A stretch of DNA of 64,000 nucleotides from Symsagittifera roscoffensis (GCF_963678635.1 NC_087063.1:37774759-37838758), one strand, 5' to 3'; shown: positions 24,311-36,771, numbered from the stretch's first letter. Translations and numbers: made by a program. Notes: generated from the sequence alone by a model not told the origin.

Positions 24311-24780
24311 ATAACAACATAATTTTTTCTGCAAAAACGACCTTCATTAACTTCCTCAGGGCTGATTGGCGGCAATTTACCGAGGAGACTGGGTCGGATT
24401 GCTTTGCCTCGAGTTTTCTTTCTTCAGTGACGGCCGGAGAGAAATTATTTCGATATCTGGCCCATGGAACCTACACATACCTCTAGTTTCACTTCTTCAC
24501 AATTAAACGGCCAAATCCTCAATTAGATAGCGAAAGACAGGAGAAACAAATCATTTATTTTCCACCAGACCTGTGAGATTACCGCACTGGCACCAGGAAG
24601 TTCTGAAAAGTGGTACGCTCCCTAAACGAATCCAGGTCTAAGGTTGGAGCGCACCCTTATCAAAAACAAGCTCCCCAGACACAGACATAGCCAAGAACTT
24701 TAAAAACAGTTCACAAATGCAGGATTCATGGGTCAGAAAAGCTACTTCGAATAACTAGACGCAAAAAAGCCAAGCTCACC

Positions 24781-25540
24781 TTGTTAGATAAACCCAATTC
24801 CGCCCCCCTACAAACTAAACAAGCCATTGCGAACAGCAAACCCTCGCAAGCTCTTGGTCTGGATGGCCTTTGCAACAATCATTTAAAACACCTGGGACGC
24901 CTCGCTCTTGAATTTTTAACCCTTCTTTTTAATATGTCGCTGTCTGAAATTATTATCCTTCAAATGTAGAAAAAATCGAAGATAATCCCTCTAGCCAAAC
25001 CCGAAATAGGACCATAAATTATTCACTTCCTTTATGCCGATCTCTTTCTTCTGTCCCGCTGTTAAAGTTTTAGAAAGGCCCATTCACCCTTTTTTAAACT
25101 AGGTATCTCCCTACCGCCACACATCAGCATGGTTTTCGTCCTTTCCACTCTTCAACTACTGCGCTTTCCACAATAAAATTTTTTTATCATAGACGGTTTG
25201 AATCAAAATTGCCCACTCTCTCGTACCGTTCTCGCAAAGCTTGAACTCTCGAAAGGTTTTGGTGTATCATCGTACTCTCGTGGAACTAATTTTTGACACA
25301 CCGCTCTCGAGAGGTATTTTTTGTTGGCTGATTAACTACTTGAATGGCCCACAAGCCACCACTTTTTTTTAAACAACCAAGAATCCTTCCACAAAATAGT
25401 TCACTGTGGAGTTCCCCAGTGCTGTTCTTTCGCCCACTCTTTTTAACTTTTTTGTCCATGAAACTCCCACACCTCCCAATAATTTTCCATTCTCAGCTTA
25501 CGCTGACGATATCCCTTTGCCCAAAGCCCTAATGTAGAGG
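24781..25540 (+). pseudogene. LINE reverse transcriptase (broken)
   Basis: The frame at 24781-24969 gives the fingers segment ANSKPSQALGLDGLCNNHLK and LALEFLTLLFNMSLSEIII, typical of I/Jockey-like LINEs. Decayed motif A (LELSKGFGVSSYSR) is near 25230 with its Asp lost. The segment FFLNNQESFHKIVHCGVPQ is motif B. FSAYADDIPL at 25490-25516 is the catalytic YADD box (bases 25499-25510), still intact. Several frame changes make the whole inactive. Confidence 0.8.
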
Positions 25541-26345
25541 CAGCATCTCGATCGTTGAACGATTACGTATATCATCTTTTTAAGTTTTCACTTCCACGTA
25601 GTTGTTTTTTGCCTCCTCTAAAGGCTCGGTTACCTTTTTTATTGTACAATAAAGATTTTAATAAAACACCCAGTGTACTTTTAAACAACGAGTAGCTCTA
25701 CCTCTTAACAAAAACACAAAAAATTGTAGAGATCATTTTTGAACGAACCTTATGCTTTGCTGCACGCTGTAAAAGATCCGCTGACAAGGCTCGCCCCAGG
25801 GTAGGTGTCCTGAAAACGTTGTCAGGATCCTCTTGGGGAGAGTCTAAAGAAACCCTCCTTTTAACCGACAAAGCCCCAATACGCCCAATTCTAGAGTATG
25901 CCTCCCCTGCCTGGTCATATCCCGCCATCAAAAACATCCATTAATTACATGTAGGTCATCCAAAATCAAGCCCTCAGAGTTTTTAACTGCTCAACAATCA
26001 AGAATTCCACTGCCCACATGCACAATGAGGTCGATATTCTCAATGTTCCAAATTAGCACACGCTTATAACCTCTCAGCATTTTTTTGTCTCGTCACACCG
26101 CTCCCACCGCTCACATGAATTTCACCACTCACACCCCACAGCACCAAGTCAAGTTCGACAATCGATTTTGAGCTGAATTAGAGAAAATACTGACTCCGTT
26201 TTAACCAATCTAACTCTTCACTCAACCTTGATAACACCGAAGAAGTTTCCACTTTCGTTTGTAACCACCACAGGTCCCTTTTAAGTCAAAACCACAAAAA
26301 TCTAGTAGCCATGTTTGTCACAGAAAACCCTCTCTGTAAAACAAT

Positions 26346-26633
26346 TTGTATAACCCATCAGAAAAATCTCTACCCAGAACTACCCACTGTAAACCCACCC
26401 AACTCCGGTCTGGTCACAGCCGGCTTTTAAACACATACCTCTCCCGACTAGACAACCAAGTTTCTACACTATACCCAGACTGTGACCTAGCACGCCACAC
26501 CGCTCGTCACATTTTTAACTGCCCCAAGAATCCCTCCCCACTCACCCCCGCAGACATGTGGCTTATAGCGGTGGCAGTTGCGAAGCTACTTAGCCTGGAG
26601 ACGGACGAGCCGAACTCGACCAACATGGGCTAA
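26346..26633 (+). pseudogene. LINE C-terminal Cys/His segment
   Basis: The open frame reads TQLRSGHSRLLNTYLSRLDN, then YPDCDLARHTARHIFNC and PLTPADMWLIAVAVAKLLSL. The C-X-H-X-H-X-C spacing followed by P-L-T-P-x-D-x-W is the usual end of I/Jockey-like ORF2 proteins. The frame ends in TAA just before the probable 3' end of the element. Confidence 0.75.
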
Positions 26634-26640
26634 CGAATGA

Positions 26641-28560
26641 AGTAAACTTCAAGAATTGTCAAAAAGGAATCACAAACTTTTTGGATCCATTTACTATGAC
26701 TGACATTTAGATATGAAACTTGATTATACTAAAAGAAGAATTTTCAAAGAAATATCACTATCAGAACTCGAAACAGTAATTCAATTATAAGAACTAGAAC
26801 GAACACAATTTCTACAATCATTAGCACTAGCAGTATCGAAAACCTCATGCAGGATAGTTACTTCCAAGTTATTGTTCACACTTCATCAATTACGAATACA
26901 ACCTTCTTTTGTACTACGCTTGCACAACAAAGTACCACTTTTACGTGTTTTTGCAGATAAAGACCTTTTTTTGCAGTTAAAGACCTTTACTAATCCTTTT
27001 TTTTACAAAAACACAATTGATTTTAAGACACACTTTCACGACGCGCGTATTTGTGGGATATATTTGTCCCATCCGAGCCAAAAATATCCACAACGTATTA
27101 CAATTTAAATCTGAAAAATTTAATTATTATCTCCTCACACGATATTCTACACTGATGCAAGCACTGAAGAGTTTTTCACCAGAAAGCATACGCATAACAA
27201 CCAAAAAATTCTTAATGACTTACAATTAAAAAGAGTCTATCCCAAACTTGATTTTCATTATCAAATCACAACACTAATGTTTCAAGAATTTGTCACTAAT
27301 TTGGATACAATCTAACGACAATCCATTTACCAAAACCTAAGAAAGCTCGCTGAAACAGCCGCTTGTTTAGACATCTACAGGTTTTCAGTTGAATTTTCGA
27401 ACACATTAAAAAATTATATCTGAAAGGAAGAAATATTGCCGTCTAAAAATCTCCACAGTCAAAATTATTAGTTTCCTACCTTTTAAAAACGACTATTTTG
27501 CTTTTTTGTGTAGTCATATCAAATCCTAGAGAGACTTACAGTTCTATAGGCAATGCTTAACCTCATAGGACGTTTAGTTTCCCTTCTTAAAGGAACACAC
27601 AATTCATGTGCAATTCTTACGCAAGACAATAGAAAGCAAGCATAGCTCGAAAAATGTTCGAAGGTTTTTCTGGACTTTTTAAAGCTCAATGAACAAAAAA
27701 ATTCCTTGACGCACAACTAAAGTTAAAAAAAATCCACAAATCCAAACATATATGACGACTTAAAAAACAACACAAACGAAACATCTACACACCACTACTT
27801 TCAAATAGCCTACTAAGCTAAAATCAATTACAAATCAGGTCGTACAAAAATTGGTGAACAATTTTTTCTCTGCAATCATGATTGCATCAAAACAATGAAC
27901 TATAACAAAGCCCAAACTCTCAATTTGTTCATCAATCGAATAATTGTAATAAGACATAAAATAAAATATAGAACAAACATTCACAATTAGTTTTGAAAAC
28001 ATACGAATAAAACCCAGAAACACCAACATTGATTTAAAATCAAGGGGAATTTACTCAAAATTTGATAATTCACAATACATCAGAACCTAAATTTCAAGAA
28101 GTTATCATTACAATGGAAACAGTTCAACGAAACTTCATATATCAAAACCAAAGATAATTTGCTGAAAATTCGCGGTTTCTCAGAAATCTGAACACACGAT
28201 TTTAGAGGGTTTTGTGCAGACAAAAAAGGTTTTATATCCCTCAACAGAGAAAAATATCGCCCTGAAGATATCTCGCCAATCAAAAAAATTGGGTTTCAAA
28301 AGATCAAAACCAAATTTTTAGCCTTAAACAAAAGATTACTTGACGCACACATAAACGAATACAAAAAAAAATCCAAAAGACTTTTGACAACACACATGAC
28401 AACCCACACACATATGACAACCCACAAAACAACACGTTTATAACACCTTCAGCACTACTCCATTCACATAGGACACCAAACCAGAATTAATTACGAATTA
28501 TTTCACACATAAATTATAGAACAACCTTAAAGGAACGAATAATTGAACAAATAAAAAAAA
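26641..28560. repeat. Diverged tandem-like duplicate of coding-like sequence
   Basis: The segments at about 27280-27720 and 28090-28350 both translate, with stops, to a FQE-V/F-x-T-M/L-x-T-Q-R-x-x-IYQN pattern followed by CTTGACGCACA at the DNA level. They are probably decayed retroelement gag or pol, family unknown. No intact gene. Confidence 0.4.
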
Positions 28561-28588
28561 ACAGTTATTTTTCAATCTCATAACGATA

Positions 28589-29125
28589 ATGGTTTTAGCC
28601 CACAATGGGAAAGCAAATAAAATGTCTCTCAGATTTTTTTCATACTCTTCGAATCTCCAATGCCAGTCCTCTGTCACTTCCATAAACGAACTTCTCTCCT
28701 CCACACTCCGGGTATCCAATTACGATTTGTCTACTTCATCACCCGCTCTGGCGAGCCAAACCAGACTTTTTTCAACACACAAAAATTTTACAGACGAATT
28801 TATTGACTCCGAGCTAAGTCCCACTAATTATTTTTCACAACCACTTTTTAACCCCATCAATCCCTCAGTTTCAGTATTCGTACTTTCATCCAACTCCAGT
28901 TCCTTATATACCAACGCTTCATCGATTCTTTCACCACTATCTAGCACTTTTGAAGACCCTCCAAGTCCTAGCACTGACGACCAACTCAAACCCGTATTTG
29001 CAGATTTTATACTACACCAACAACAATTTCTTAATTCTAAGCAACCACTAACAATACACCAAATAACCCACTCGGCTTCAACTTCAGAAACATGCACATC
29101 ATCTATTCGCAACACGCCTACCTGA
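28589..29125 (+). CDS. Ser/Thr-rich open frame, unknown
   Basis: A 178-codon frame, long for this window. The product is Ser/Thr/Pro-rich (STSSPALASQ, LSSNSSSLYTNASSILSPL, PPSPSTDDQL) with no recognised domain, signal or membrane segment. After a stop the same strand continues with PPRYLVRSPSLPDSS, as in linkers of retroelement integrase or gag. An overlapping antisense frame (28828-29241) exists. It could be a remnant of the surrounding degenerate element rather than a gene. Confidence 0.25.
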   Translation: MVLAHNGKANKMSLRFFSYSSNLQCQSSVTSINELLSSTLRVSNYDLSTSSPALASQTRLFSTHKNFTDEFIDSELSPTNYFSQPLFNPINPSVSVFVLSSNSSSLYTNASSILSPLSSTFEDPPSPSTDDQLKPVFADFILHQQQFLNSKQPLTIHQITHSASTSETCTSSIRNTPT

Positions 29126-29952
29126 GAACAACGTATACTAATGAAAAGTAAATATCCAACTAACCCACCCAGATACTTAGTCAGAAGCCCATCACTTCCG
29201 GACTCCTCAAAAGCAACCAAACTATAATTACTAACACGCACAATTTTTTTTTAACATCTCATTTCTCCCAGAATGTTGTTATGATAACCATGAACCCCCA
29301 AGGCAACGAGATTCTTATGCTGACGATTGCACAATACTTTGCAAAAGTCCTTGGTGGGTTCTTTTTAATTTCACGAATCCACTCAGTGTACCACTTCACA
29401 AATCAGTCAAAAAAAACTACGAGCAACAGCTCTTCACTAGCTCACTAAGACCAAACAGCTAATTTTTTGTTTTTGAAATTGGCTTATCACAAGTCCTTGG
29501 CCATTTCATCGCACGCAAGTCCAACCACTTCATAATTGCTCACTATAACCAAACTGTCATTCGCTATATAGAAAGTTCGCCATGCGACACCTTCCCTCCA
29601 GTAAACTCACAACTCAAATTCAAAATTTTCAAAAAAGAATTTTTTCAATTTGCACAATATTAACAAATAAACCGATCGTGGACCAAAAACATCAAAAATT
29701 ATTGAATCATGTTTTAGTCGCTCCGACAGTTTACATGAATAGTTTAATTGTATTACACCTAAAAAACATGATTTTAACTGCTCCTACGTACTAATATTGA
29801 AAACGAAACTAACCAACACGCACACTTACTGACGTTTAATACAAAAGCAGTTTTTACAAAGTTCACATTTACGCAACTCACACCAGCGATACAAGTTTAT
29901 GAATTCTGAGTACACCGCACCAATATTCTTGCAGTTCCTTTTTGCACCAAAT

Positions 29953-30267
29953 TTAAATCCTCCTAAACGGCCTCAGATACTCCACAACTACGATCTTATC
30001 CGACAAACGAATGAATTTTGCCACCTCACTCATACGTTTCCGATTGAACACTCCCGGCCAATCATCAGCCCACATGAATACATTCAACCTGTAGAAACCT
30101 AAACTATTATATTTCAACCACGGCACAAACTGAACCATACATTTTTTTTCTAAACCAAAACAGTGGCTTCTACGAGACATCGTTGATGTACTTAAAACTC
30201 TTTGGGCACTTCTATGCACTAAAGAGGTGATCAGCACGTTAGCAAAGCTATTACTGCACTTGTCCAC
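29953..30267 (-). CDS. 104-codon open frame, unknown
   Basis: Product includes SLVHRSAQRVLSTSTMSRRS and VFMWADDWPGVFNRKRMSE. No domain recognised. The opposite strand is also fairly open, so coding direction is uncertain. Confidence 0.2.
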   Translation of the reverse strand: MDKCSNSFANVLITSLVHRSAQRVLSTSTMSRRSHCFGLEKKCMVQFVPWLKYNSLGFYRLNVFMWADDWPGVFNRKRMSEVAKFIRLSDKIVVVEYLRPFRRI

Positions 30268-30974
30268 TATATATTACTTTTCCCCATGGAATTTTTAGCG
30301 ATCTTCTTTCTTTGTTAGTACGCATTTGTGACTACAAATGAATTAAGGAAAAATATTCAGCTCATTTGAAAAGTAAAGATGACCAATTTTGTTTTAATTA
30401 TCAAAAAATTAGTTGTTAAAATCGAAAAAATCAAAATAAAGAAACCTTTTTATCAATCTTTTCAATGAAAAGTTTTAAACGATCGCGGTAAAATCTGCGT
30501 TTACGAAGAAACTAGTACTAAGCAGTGAATTATTAGTTTTAATAAGGAAAAAAACTAGCCTTTTTAATTACTTTTGTAATATTTCTCTAACTCGCCCCTG
30601 AAATCACCCACTTCCCCACGAATTGTTTACAAGTTGAACAAAGATTGCATGAAAATTGTGGTGATTGAAATTTTTCTCCAAAATCACAAACTAACTGATA
30701 ACAACATTAATAAACTAACTGATAACAAGATTAATTAGCTTTTAGCGGTTTCAATTTTTCCTTAATTCCGGTTGGAATAAGTAATTAAGATTTGATAACC
30801 AACGGTGCTTTGATATCACCACGGCATAAATAACTTGTACAAGCAAATCTCACTATACCAAAACCAGATTAAACAGGATAAAAATTTCTTTTAGAAGATA
30901 TATCAACTTTCATTAGGACAATTTGAAACCCTAATGAACTGCAAGTTAACACTAATTAAAAACAAACTGTTTTT

Positions 30975-31157
30975 ATGAAAAAGGGAAAAACCATAGAAAA
31001 AACTGACAAAACACCTGACACCAAAGGAAGTAAAGGTTATAAACCAGAAAAGACTCAAAGAGACAGTGATAAGTATAATCCAACTGGCTTACTTCGCCAG
31101 CAGCAGGATGAAAACTTTGAGCATGTGCTTAGAAACGCCTCACTTAGTTTTTCCTAA
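30975..31157 (+). CDS. 60-codon open frame of array unit 1
   Basis: ATG to TAA, lysine-rich start (MKKGKTIEKTDKTPDTKGSK), then KTQRDSDKYNPTGLLRQQQ and an acidic/aromatic end with LSFS. Charged, probably disordered, no signal peptide or domain recognised. The frame is intact in all three units, but the whole unit is nearly identical, so this does not prove selection. It may be an exon-like piece or part of an unknown element. Confidence 0.35.
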   Translation: MKKGKTIEKTDKTPDTKGSKGYKPEKTQRDSDKYNPTGLLRQQQDENFEHVLRNASLSFS

Positions 31158-32421
31158 GAGTGGCTCCACGGCTCCAGGATGATCAACTCTAAAAAACAGC
31201 TGAAATAATTTTAACGACTTTGCGAAAATAACTGATCATAACTAAAATTGAATCGCTAAAGTGAAGACACACAAAATGTAATGATCTTTTTGACAGATAA
31301 ATTTTCAAAATAAAATGAATAAATAATTTCCTAGGGCAAAAAAAACGAGCAGGAAAACTGGACGGCATACCGACTATGGAATGTCAAAGCTTTTGGTTTT
31401 GCTTGCCGCAGTCACAAACGTCATAAATTGTTAAATATGGAGACTACTTCGCAGCATGATATCCACTGAAGTCGAACAATGACCAACTCGATGTGAAGAC
31501 TCGAAACGCAAGTATTCTTGTCCCTTGGCGCATCACTCAGAGAAGCCAACCATTCGTCCCGCTACTCGATGGAAACAACGAATAGTTGAATGGACGTAGT
31601 CTCTCTAATTTATGAAATCATTTTTCTTCATTAACACAAATCTGCAACTTCAGTTCGATCTTCATGGATTCACAACAATCTCTCATCCTCATCACATGTA
31701 CTTCGCTGACACAATCACCCACACTCTCGGTCAGCACAACCAATCTACACTCTCTTATCTTCATATTTAGAAGATATTCCATCCATCTCTCACAACAAAA
31801 AGTATGATTTAAAAAACTTATTAAGATCCAGATGAATCAAACCAGCTCAAAACAAGTTTTCGTTATATAGCTTAAAATTCATCACTAAAAAATTTTTACA
31901 AGTACGCAATCATAATCCATTACTGAAACCTACGATGAATTGTAAAACTGAAACTAATCATAATTGCAGCCAGAGAAAATATAACACAGATCAACTCTAT
32001 AAAACAACAGAACTAATTTTAACGACTTTGCGAAAATATATGATCATAACTAAAACTGAATCGCTAAAGTGAAGATAAATAAAATGTAACGATATTTCTG
32101 ACAGATCAATTTTTAAAATAAATTGAATAAATAATTTCCTAGGGCAAAAAAACGAGCAGAAAAACTGGACGGCATACCGACTATGGAATGTCAAAGCTTT
32201 TGGTTTTGCTTCCCGCAGTCACAAACTTCATAAAACATGAAATATGGAGCCGACGTTGCAGCAAAGACATCCAAACCAGAAATGTACAAGCAATTGTCAC
32301 TATACCCAATCCAGATTAAACAGGATTAAATACTCTTTTAGAAGATATATCAACTTTCAATAGGACAACTTGAAACCCTAATGAACTGCAAGTTAACACT
32401 AATTAAAAACAAACTGTTTTT

Positions 32422-32604
32422 ATGAAAAAGGGAAAAACCATAGAAAAAACTGACAAAACACCTGACACCAAAGGAAGTAAAGGTTATAAACCAGAAAAGA
32501 CTCAAAGAGACAGTGATAAGTATAATCCAACTGGCTTACTTCGCCAGCAGCAGGATGAAAACTTTGAGCATGTGCTTAGAAACTCCTCACTTAGTTTTTC
32601 CTAA
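32422..32604 (+). CDS. 60-codon open frame of array unit 2
   Basis: Same as unit 1 except one Ala to Ser change near the C-terminus (RNSSLSFS). Same start context (ACTGTTTTTATGAAAAAG) and stop. Confidence 0.35.
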   Translation: MKKGKTIEKTDKTPDTKGSKGYKPEKTQRDSDKYNPTGLLRQQQDENFEHVLRNSSLSFS

Positions 32605-33874
32605 GAGTGGCTCCGCGGCTCCAGGATGATCAACTCTATAAGACAGCTGAACTAATTTTAACGACTTTGCGAAAATAACTGATCATAACTAAAATTGAAT
32701 CGCTAAAGTGAAGACACACAAAATGTAATGATCTTTTTGACAGATAAATTTTCAAAATAAATTGAATAAATAATTTCCTAGGGCAAAAAAAAACGAGCAG
32801 GAAAACTGAACGGCATACCGACTATGGAATGTCAAAGCTTTTGGTTTTGCTTGCCGCAGTCACAAACGTCATAAATTATTAAATATGGAATGGAGACTAC
32901 TTCGCAGCAAAGATATCCACTGAAGTCGAACAATGACCAACTCGATGTGAAGACTCGAAATGCAAGTATTCTTGTCCCTTGGCGCATCACTCAGAGAAGC
33001 CAACCATTCGTCCCGCTACTCGATGGAAACAACGAATAGTTGAATGGACGTAGTCTCTCTAATTTATGAAATCATTTTTCTTCATTAACACAAATCTGCA
33101 ACTTCAGTTCGATCTTCATGGATTCACAACAATCTCTCATCCTCATCACATGTACTTCGCTGACACAATCACCCACACTCTCGGTCAGCACAATCAATCA
33201 ACACTCTCTTATCTTCATATTTAGAAGATATTCCATCCATCTCTCACAACAAAAAGTATGATTTAAAAAACTTATTAAGATCCAGATGAATCAAACCAGC
33301 TCAAAACAAGTTTTCGTTATATAGCTTAAAATTCATCACTGTAAAATTTTTACAAGTAAGCAATCATAATCCATTACTGAAACCTACGATGAATTGTAAA
33401 ACTGAAACTAATCATAATTGCAGCCAGAGAAAACATAACACAGATCAACTCTATAAAATAACAGAACTAATTTTAACGACTTTGCGAAAATATATGATCA
33501 TAACTAAAACTGAATCGCTAAAGTGAAGATAAATAAAATGTAACGATATTTTGACAGATAAATTTTTAAAATAAATTGAATAAATAATTTCCTAGGGCAA
33601 AAAAAACGAGCAGGAAAACTGGACGGCATACCGACTATGGAATGTCAAAGCTTTTGGTTTTGCTTCCCGCAGTCACAAACTTCATAAAATATGAAATATG
33701 GAGCCGACGTTGCAGCAAAGATATCCAAACCAGAAATGTACAAGCAATTGTCACTATACCCAATCCAGATTAAACAGGATTAATTACTCTTTTCGAAGAT
33801 ATAGCAACTTCAATAGGACAACTTGAAACCCTAATGAACTGCAAGTTAACATTAATTAAAAACAAACTGTTTTT

Positions 33875-34057
33875 ATGAAAAAGGGAAAAACCATAGAAAA
33901 AACTGACAAAACACCTGACACCGAAGGAAGTAAAGGTTATAAACCAGAAAAGACTCAAAGAGACAGTGATAAGTATAATCCAACTGGCTTACTTCGCCAG
34001 CAGCAGGATGAAAACTTTGAGCATGTGCTTAGAAACGCCTCACTTAGTTTTTCCTAA
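33875..34057 (+). CDS. 60-codon open frame of array unit 3
   Basis: Same as unit 1 except one Lys to Glu change (PDTEGSKG). The array ends about 830 bp further on. Confidence 0.35.
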   Translation: MKKGKTIEKTDKTPDTEGSKGYKPEKTQRDSDKYNPTGLLRQQQDENFEHVLRNASLSFS

Positions 34058-34732
34058 GAGTGGCTCCGCGGCTCCAGGATGATCAACTCTATAAAACAAC
34101 TGAAATAATTTTAAGGTTTTTGCGAAAATAACTGATCATAACTAAAATTGAATCGCTAAAGTGAAGACACACAAAATGTAATGATCTTTTTGACAGATAA
34201 ATTTTCAAAATAAAATGAATAAATAATTTCCTAGGGCAAAAAAAACGAGCAGGAAAACTGGACGGCATACCGACTATGGAATGTCAAAGCTTTTGATTTT
34301 GCTTGCCGCAGTCACAAACTACATAAATTATTAAATATGGAGCCGACTTCGCAGCAAAGATATCCACTGAAATCGAACAATGACCAACTCGATGTGAAGA
34401 CTCGAAACGCAAGTATTCTTGTCCCTTGGCGCATCACTCAGAGAAGCCAACCATTCGTCCCGCTACTCGATGGAAACAACGAATAGTTGAATGGACGTAG
34501 TCTCTCTAATTTACGAAATCATTTTTCTTCATTAACACAAATCTGCAACTTCAGTACGATCTTCATGGATTCACAACAGTCTCTCATCCTCATCACATGT
34601 ACTTCGCTGACACAATCACCCACACTCTCGGTCAGCACAATCAATCTACACTCTCTTATCTTCATATTTAGAAGAAATTCCATCCATCTCTCACAACAAA
34701 AAGTATGATTTAAAAAACTTATTAAGATCCAG

Positions 34733-35076
34733 ATGAATCAAACCAGCTCAAAACAAGTTTTCGTTGTATAGCTTAATAATCATCACTGTAAAATTTTTAC
34801 AAGTAACCAATCATAATCCATTACTGAAACCTACGATAAATTGTAAAACTGAAACTAATCATAATTGCAGCCAGAGAAAATATAACACAGATTTTATCAG
34901 TTGCTTACTTTTCTCCTCTAACCTCGCAAGATTACCATTATACTGAGACTTGGAAATTTCTGGGTAAGATTAGGTTTGGTGTCAGCCTAAGAAGTTGCAC
35001 GAATCTACCCGGCCGAAAATAAGATAGCGTGACGAACAGACGATTTGCTTTATCCCAAGTTACTCTATGAGAAGGC
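34733..35076. repeat. Dispersed ~350-bp repeat, copy 3
   Basis: Runs from CCAGCTCAAAACAAG to GTTACTCTATGAGAAGGC. The first 160 bp equal the truncated copies inside the tandem array. The rest (TCAGTTGCTTACTTTTCTCC, GAAGTTGCACGAATCTACC) is found only in full copies. Confidence 0.8.
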
Positions 35077-35203
35077 TAAAACAAACACGATGAGCATGCC
35101 AGATTTTGATTTCACCTCGAGCGCACTCATCTTTCCTTGTTGCACTAAATTTCGCTTTAATCAACCTTTTTTATCCCGTTTGCAATGAAAAACGTTTTCT
35201 TAC

Positions 35204-35347
35204 TTGTTTTTGTCAGCCAAATGAACTCTGGCCCATAACCCTTTTTGTTTTCAGCCCTGAGCTTCAGCTGACAGGTGGAATTCGGCAAGAGGTTGCTGAC
35301 AGTGAAGATCCCATCTGACCACAGGGAACGGTCGGCGGGGTTGGTGA
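35204..35347 (-). CDS. Fibronectin type III exon (C-terminal half domain)
   Basis: GC-rich island on the minus strand. The frame reads SLWSDGIFTVSNLLPNS, then CQLKLRAENKKGYGPEF, the E-F-G strand pattern of an FnIII domain (hydrophobic-x-N-L-x-P-x-S/T, then L-x-x-x-A-x-N-x-x-G-x-G). The 3' end is a clear donor (CAA|GTAAGA, bases 35203-35199). The best acceptor is CGCACTTCCAG, giving 144 nt with phase 1 at both ends, as is common for extracellular modules; other AGs at about 35370 and 35386 are possible. FnIII domains are often split over two exons. The phase fits the membrane-helix exon at 9565-9875. Confidence 0.7.
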
Positions 35348-35533
35348 CTGGAAGTGCGACAGGTCTGGTATCTGTAGCTGGAGCTGCGGCTATGTGCAGC
35401 ACATTTTCCAGCTTTTCTCCACTGCCCTATAACATGGAAAAAGGGAACAGTTCACTCCTTTTGTCTCTTCCCCTACCTGCTACTTTATACGTACAACATT
35501 AACTTTTCAACCTTTTCAACATTCGTTTATCAA

Positions 35534-36748
35534 CATTTACGGCAAAAGTTTTAAAACATTTACAGCAATAATAGTTTCCAGAGAACTTTAATGTCTGCTA
35601 TAATATCATGTCTGTTATTGTTCCGACTTTCGATACGAAAGTAACGGAATATTTGTGCTCGGGTGGGTTTTTTTTTTTCTTCAGACAAATTTCGACTTTT
35701 CAACTAGCCGTTTTTGACGGAATTTTTTTATACCATTCAAAAGGTATTGTTGTCCTGAGCTTAAAATTGAAAAGATATTTCACCTGTGATCATTTTTCGT
35801 AAAGTTATTGGGGTTTAAAGTTTGCCATTTTGGCCATTTTGACCAATTTGGGACAATTAACGCGCGATATAATTCGAGCTATTAACGCGTAAGCGTAGAT
35901 TTAATCCGTCTTAGAAATCGTTCCAAATTGGTTGAACGAAGCTTATTTGCCATAACTGATTTGTTACAAGGAACGAAATCTATCCTTTTGTACTTTATAT
36001 GGCGTGTGGGGGGATGATTTTCATTTAAAAAAAAATCAATTTTTAGAAAAAAAACAATCATTTTATTTTATTTCATCAAATTTTTAAAAGTTATTACTGC
36101 TCCATAAACCTTAAAAGGCAGTCGGAACATTCAGGGCTTCGCCTTGATACGAGCAGTTTTTTTGTATTTTATTATATTTCACAACATTAACAACAATAGT
36201 TTTTATGACATTTTTTTGAAATAATTGTCTCTTGTAACATTATGCGTGTTTTAACTCACTGCGCTATAACAACTACAGGGTGTTTCAAATAAACTGTAAT
36301 GTTATAAAAGCTTCTCATTTACGGCAAAAGTTTTAAAACATTTACAGCAATCATAGTTTCCAGAGAACTTTAATGTCTGCTATAATATCATGTCTGTTAT
36401 TGTTCCGACTTTTGGTACGAAAGTAACGGAATATTTGTGCTCGGGGTGGGTTTTTTTTCTTCAGACAAATTTCGACTTTTTAACTAGCCATTTTTGACGG
36501 AATTTTTTTATATCATTCAAAAGATATTGTTGCTCTGAGCTCAAATCTAAAAAGATATTTCACCTGTGATCATTTTTCGTAAAATTATCAGGGTTTAAAG
36601 ATAGCCATTTTGACCAATTTGGGACAATTAACGCGCGATATATTTGGTGCTATTAACGCGTAAGCGGAGAGTTAACCCGTCTTAAAATTGTTCCAAATTG
36701 CTTGAAAGAAGCTTATTTGCCTTAATTGATTTGTTACAACGAAATCTT
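35534..36748. repeat. Direct duplication, ~440-bp copies 782 bp apart
   Basis: 35534-35981 and 36316-36748 share CATTTACGGCAAAAGTTTTA, GTCTGTTATTGTTCCGACTT, ACGGAATATTTGTGCTCGG and GGGACAATTAACGCGCGATA. The sequence between holds no gene. Confidence 0.85.
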
Positions 36749-36771
36749 AGAAATTTATCGTGAATTTCGCA

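Larger units (their letters stand above)
23960..26640 (+). mobile_element. LINE (I/Jockey-like non-LTR retrotransposon), broken
   Basis: Endonuclease, RT and a C-terminal Cys/His segment follow in order on the plus strand, all interrupted by stops. It is more GC-rich than its flanks, suggesting insertion into the older AT-rich Gypsy remains. I see no poly-A tail or target duplication. Confidence 0.8.
30836..34892. repeat. Tandem array, three ~1.45-kb units
   Basis: Unit starts lie at about 30840, 32285 and 33735, with 1447-1453 bp between equivalent points. Each unit holds a 60-codon open frame, then block X (TTTAACGACTTTGCGAAAATA to CAGTCACAAAC), a CATCACATGTACTTCGCTGA region and a truncated copy of the dispersed 350-bp repeat. 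Units 1 and 2 also have a second block X about 820 bp later. The last unit runs directly into a full dispersed repeat (34733-35076). The high identity implies recent amplification. Confidence 0.9.

Noticed and set aside
28828-29241. 137-codon minus frame
   Set aside because: Antisense of the Ser/Thr-rich plus frame. Either may be chance; I listed only the longer one, at low confidence.
35275-35502. Plus-strand 75-codon frame opposite the FnIII exon
   Set aside because: The minus strand has the FnIII motif and a donor site; the plus frame is its shadow.
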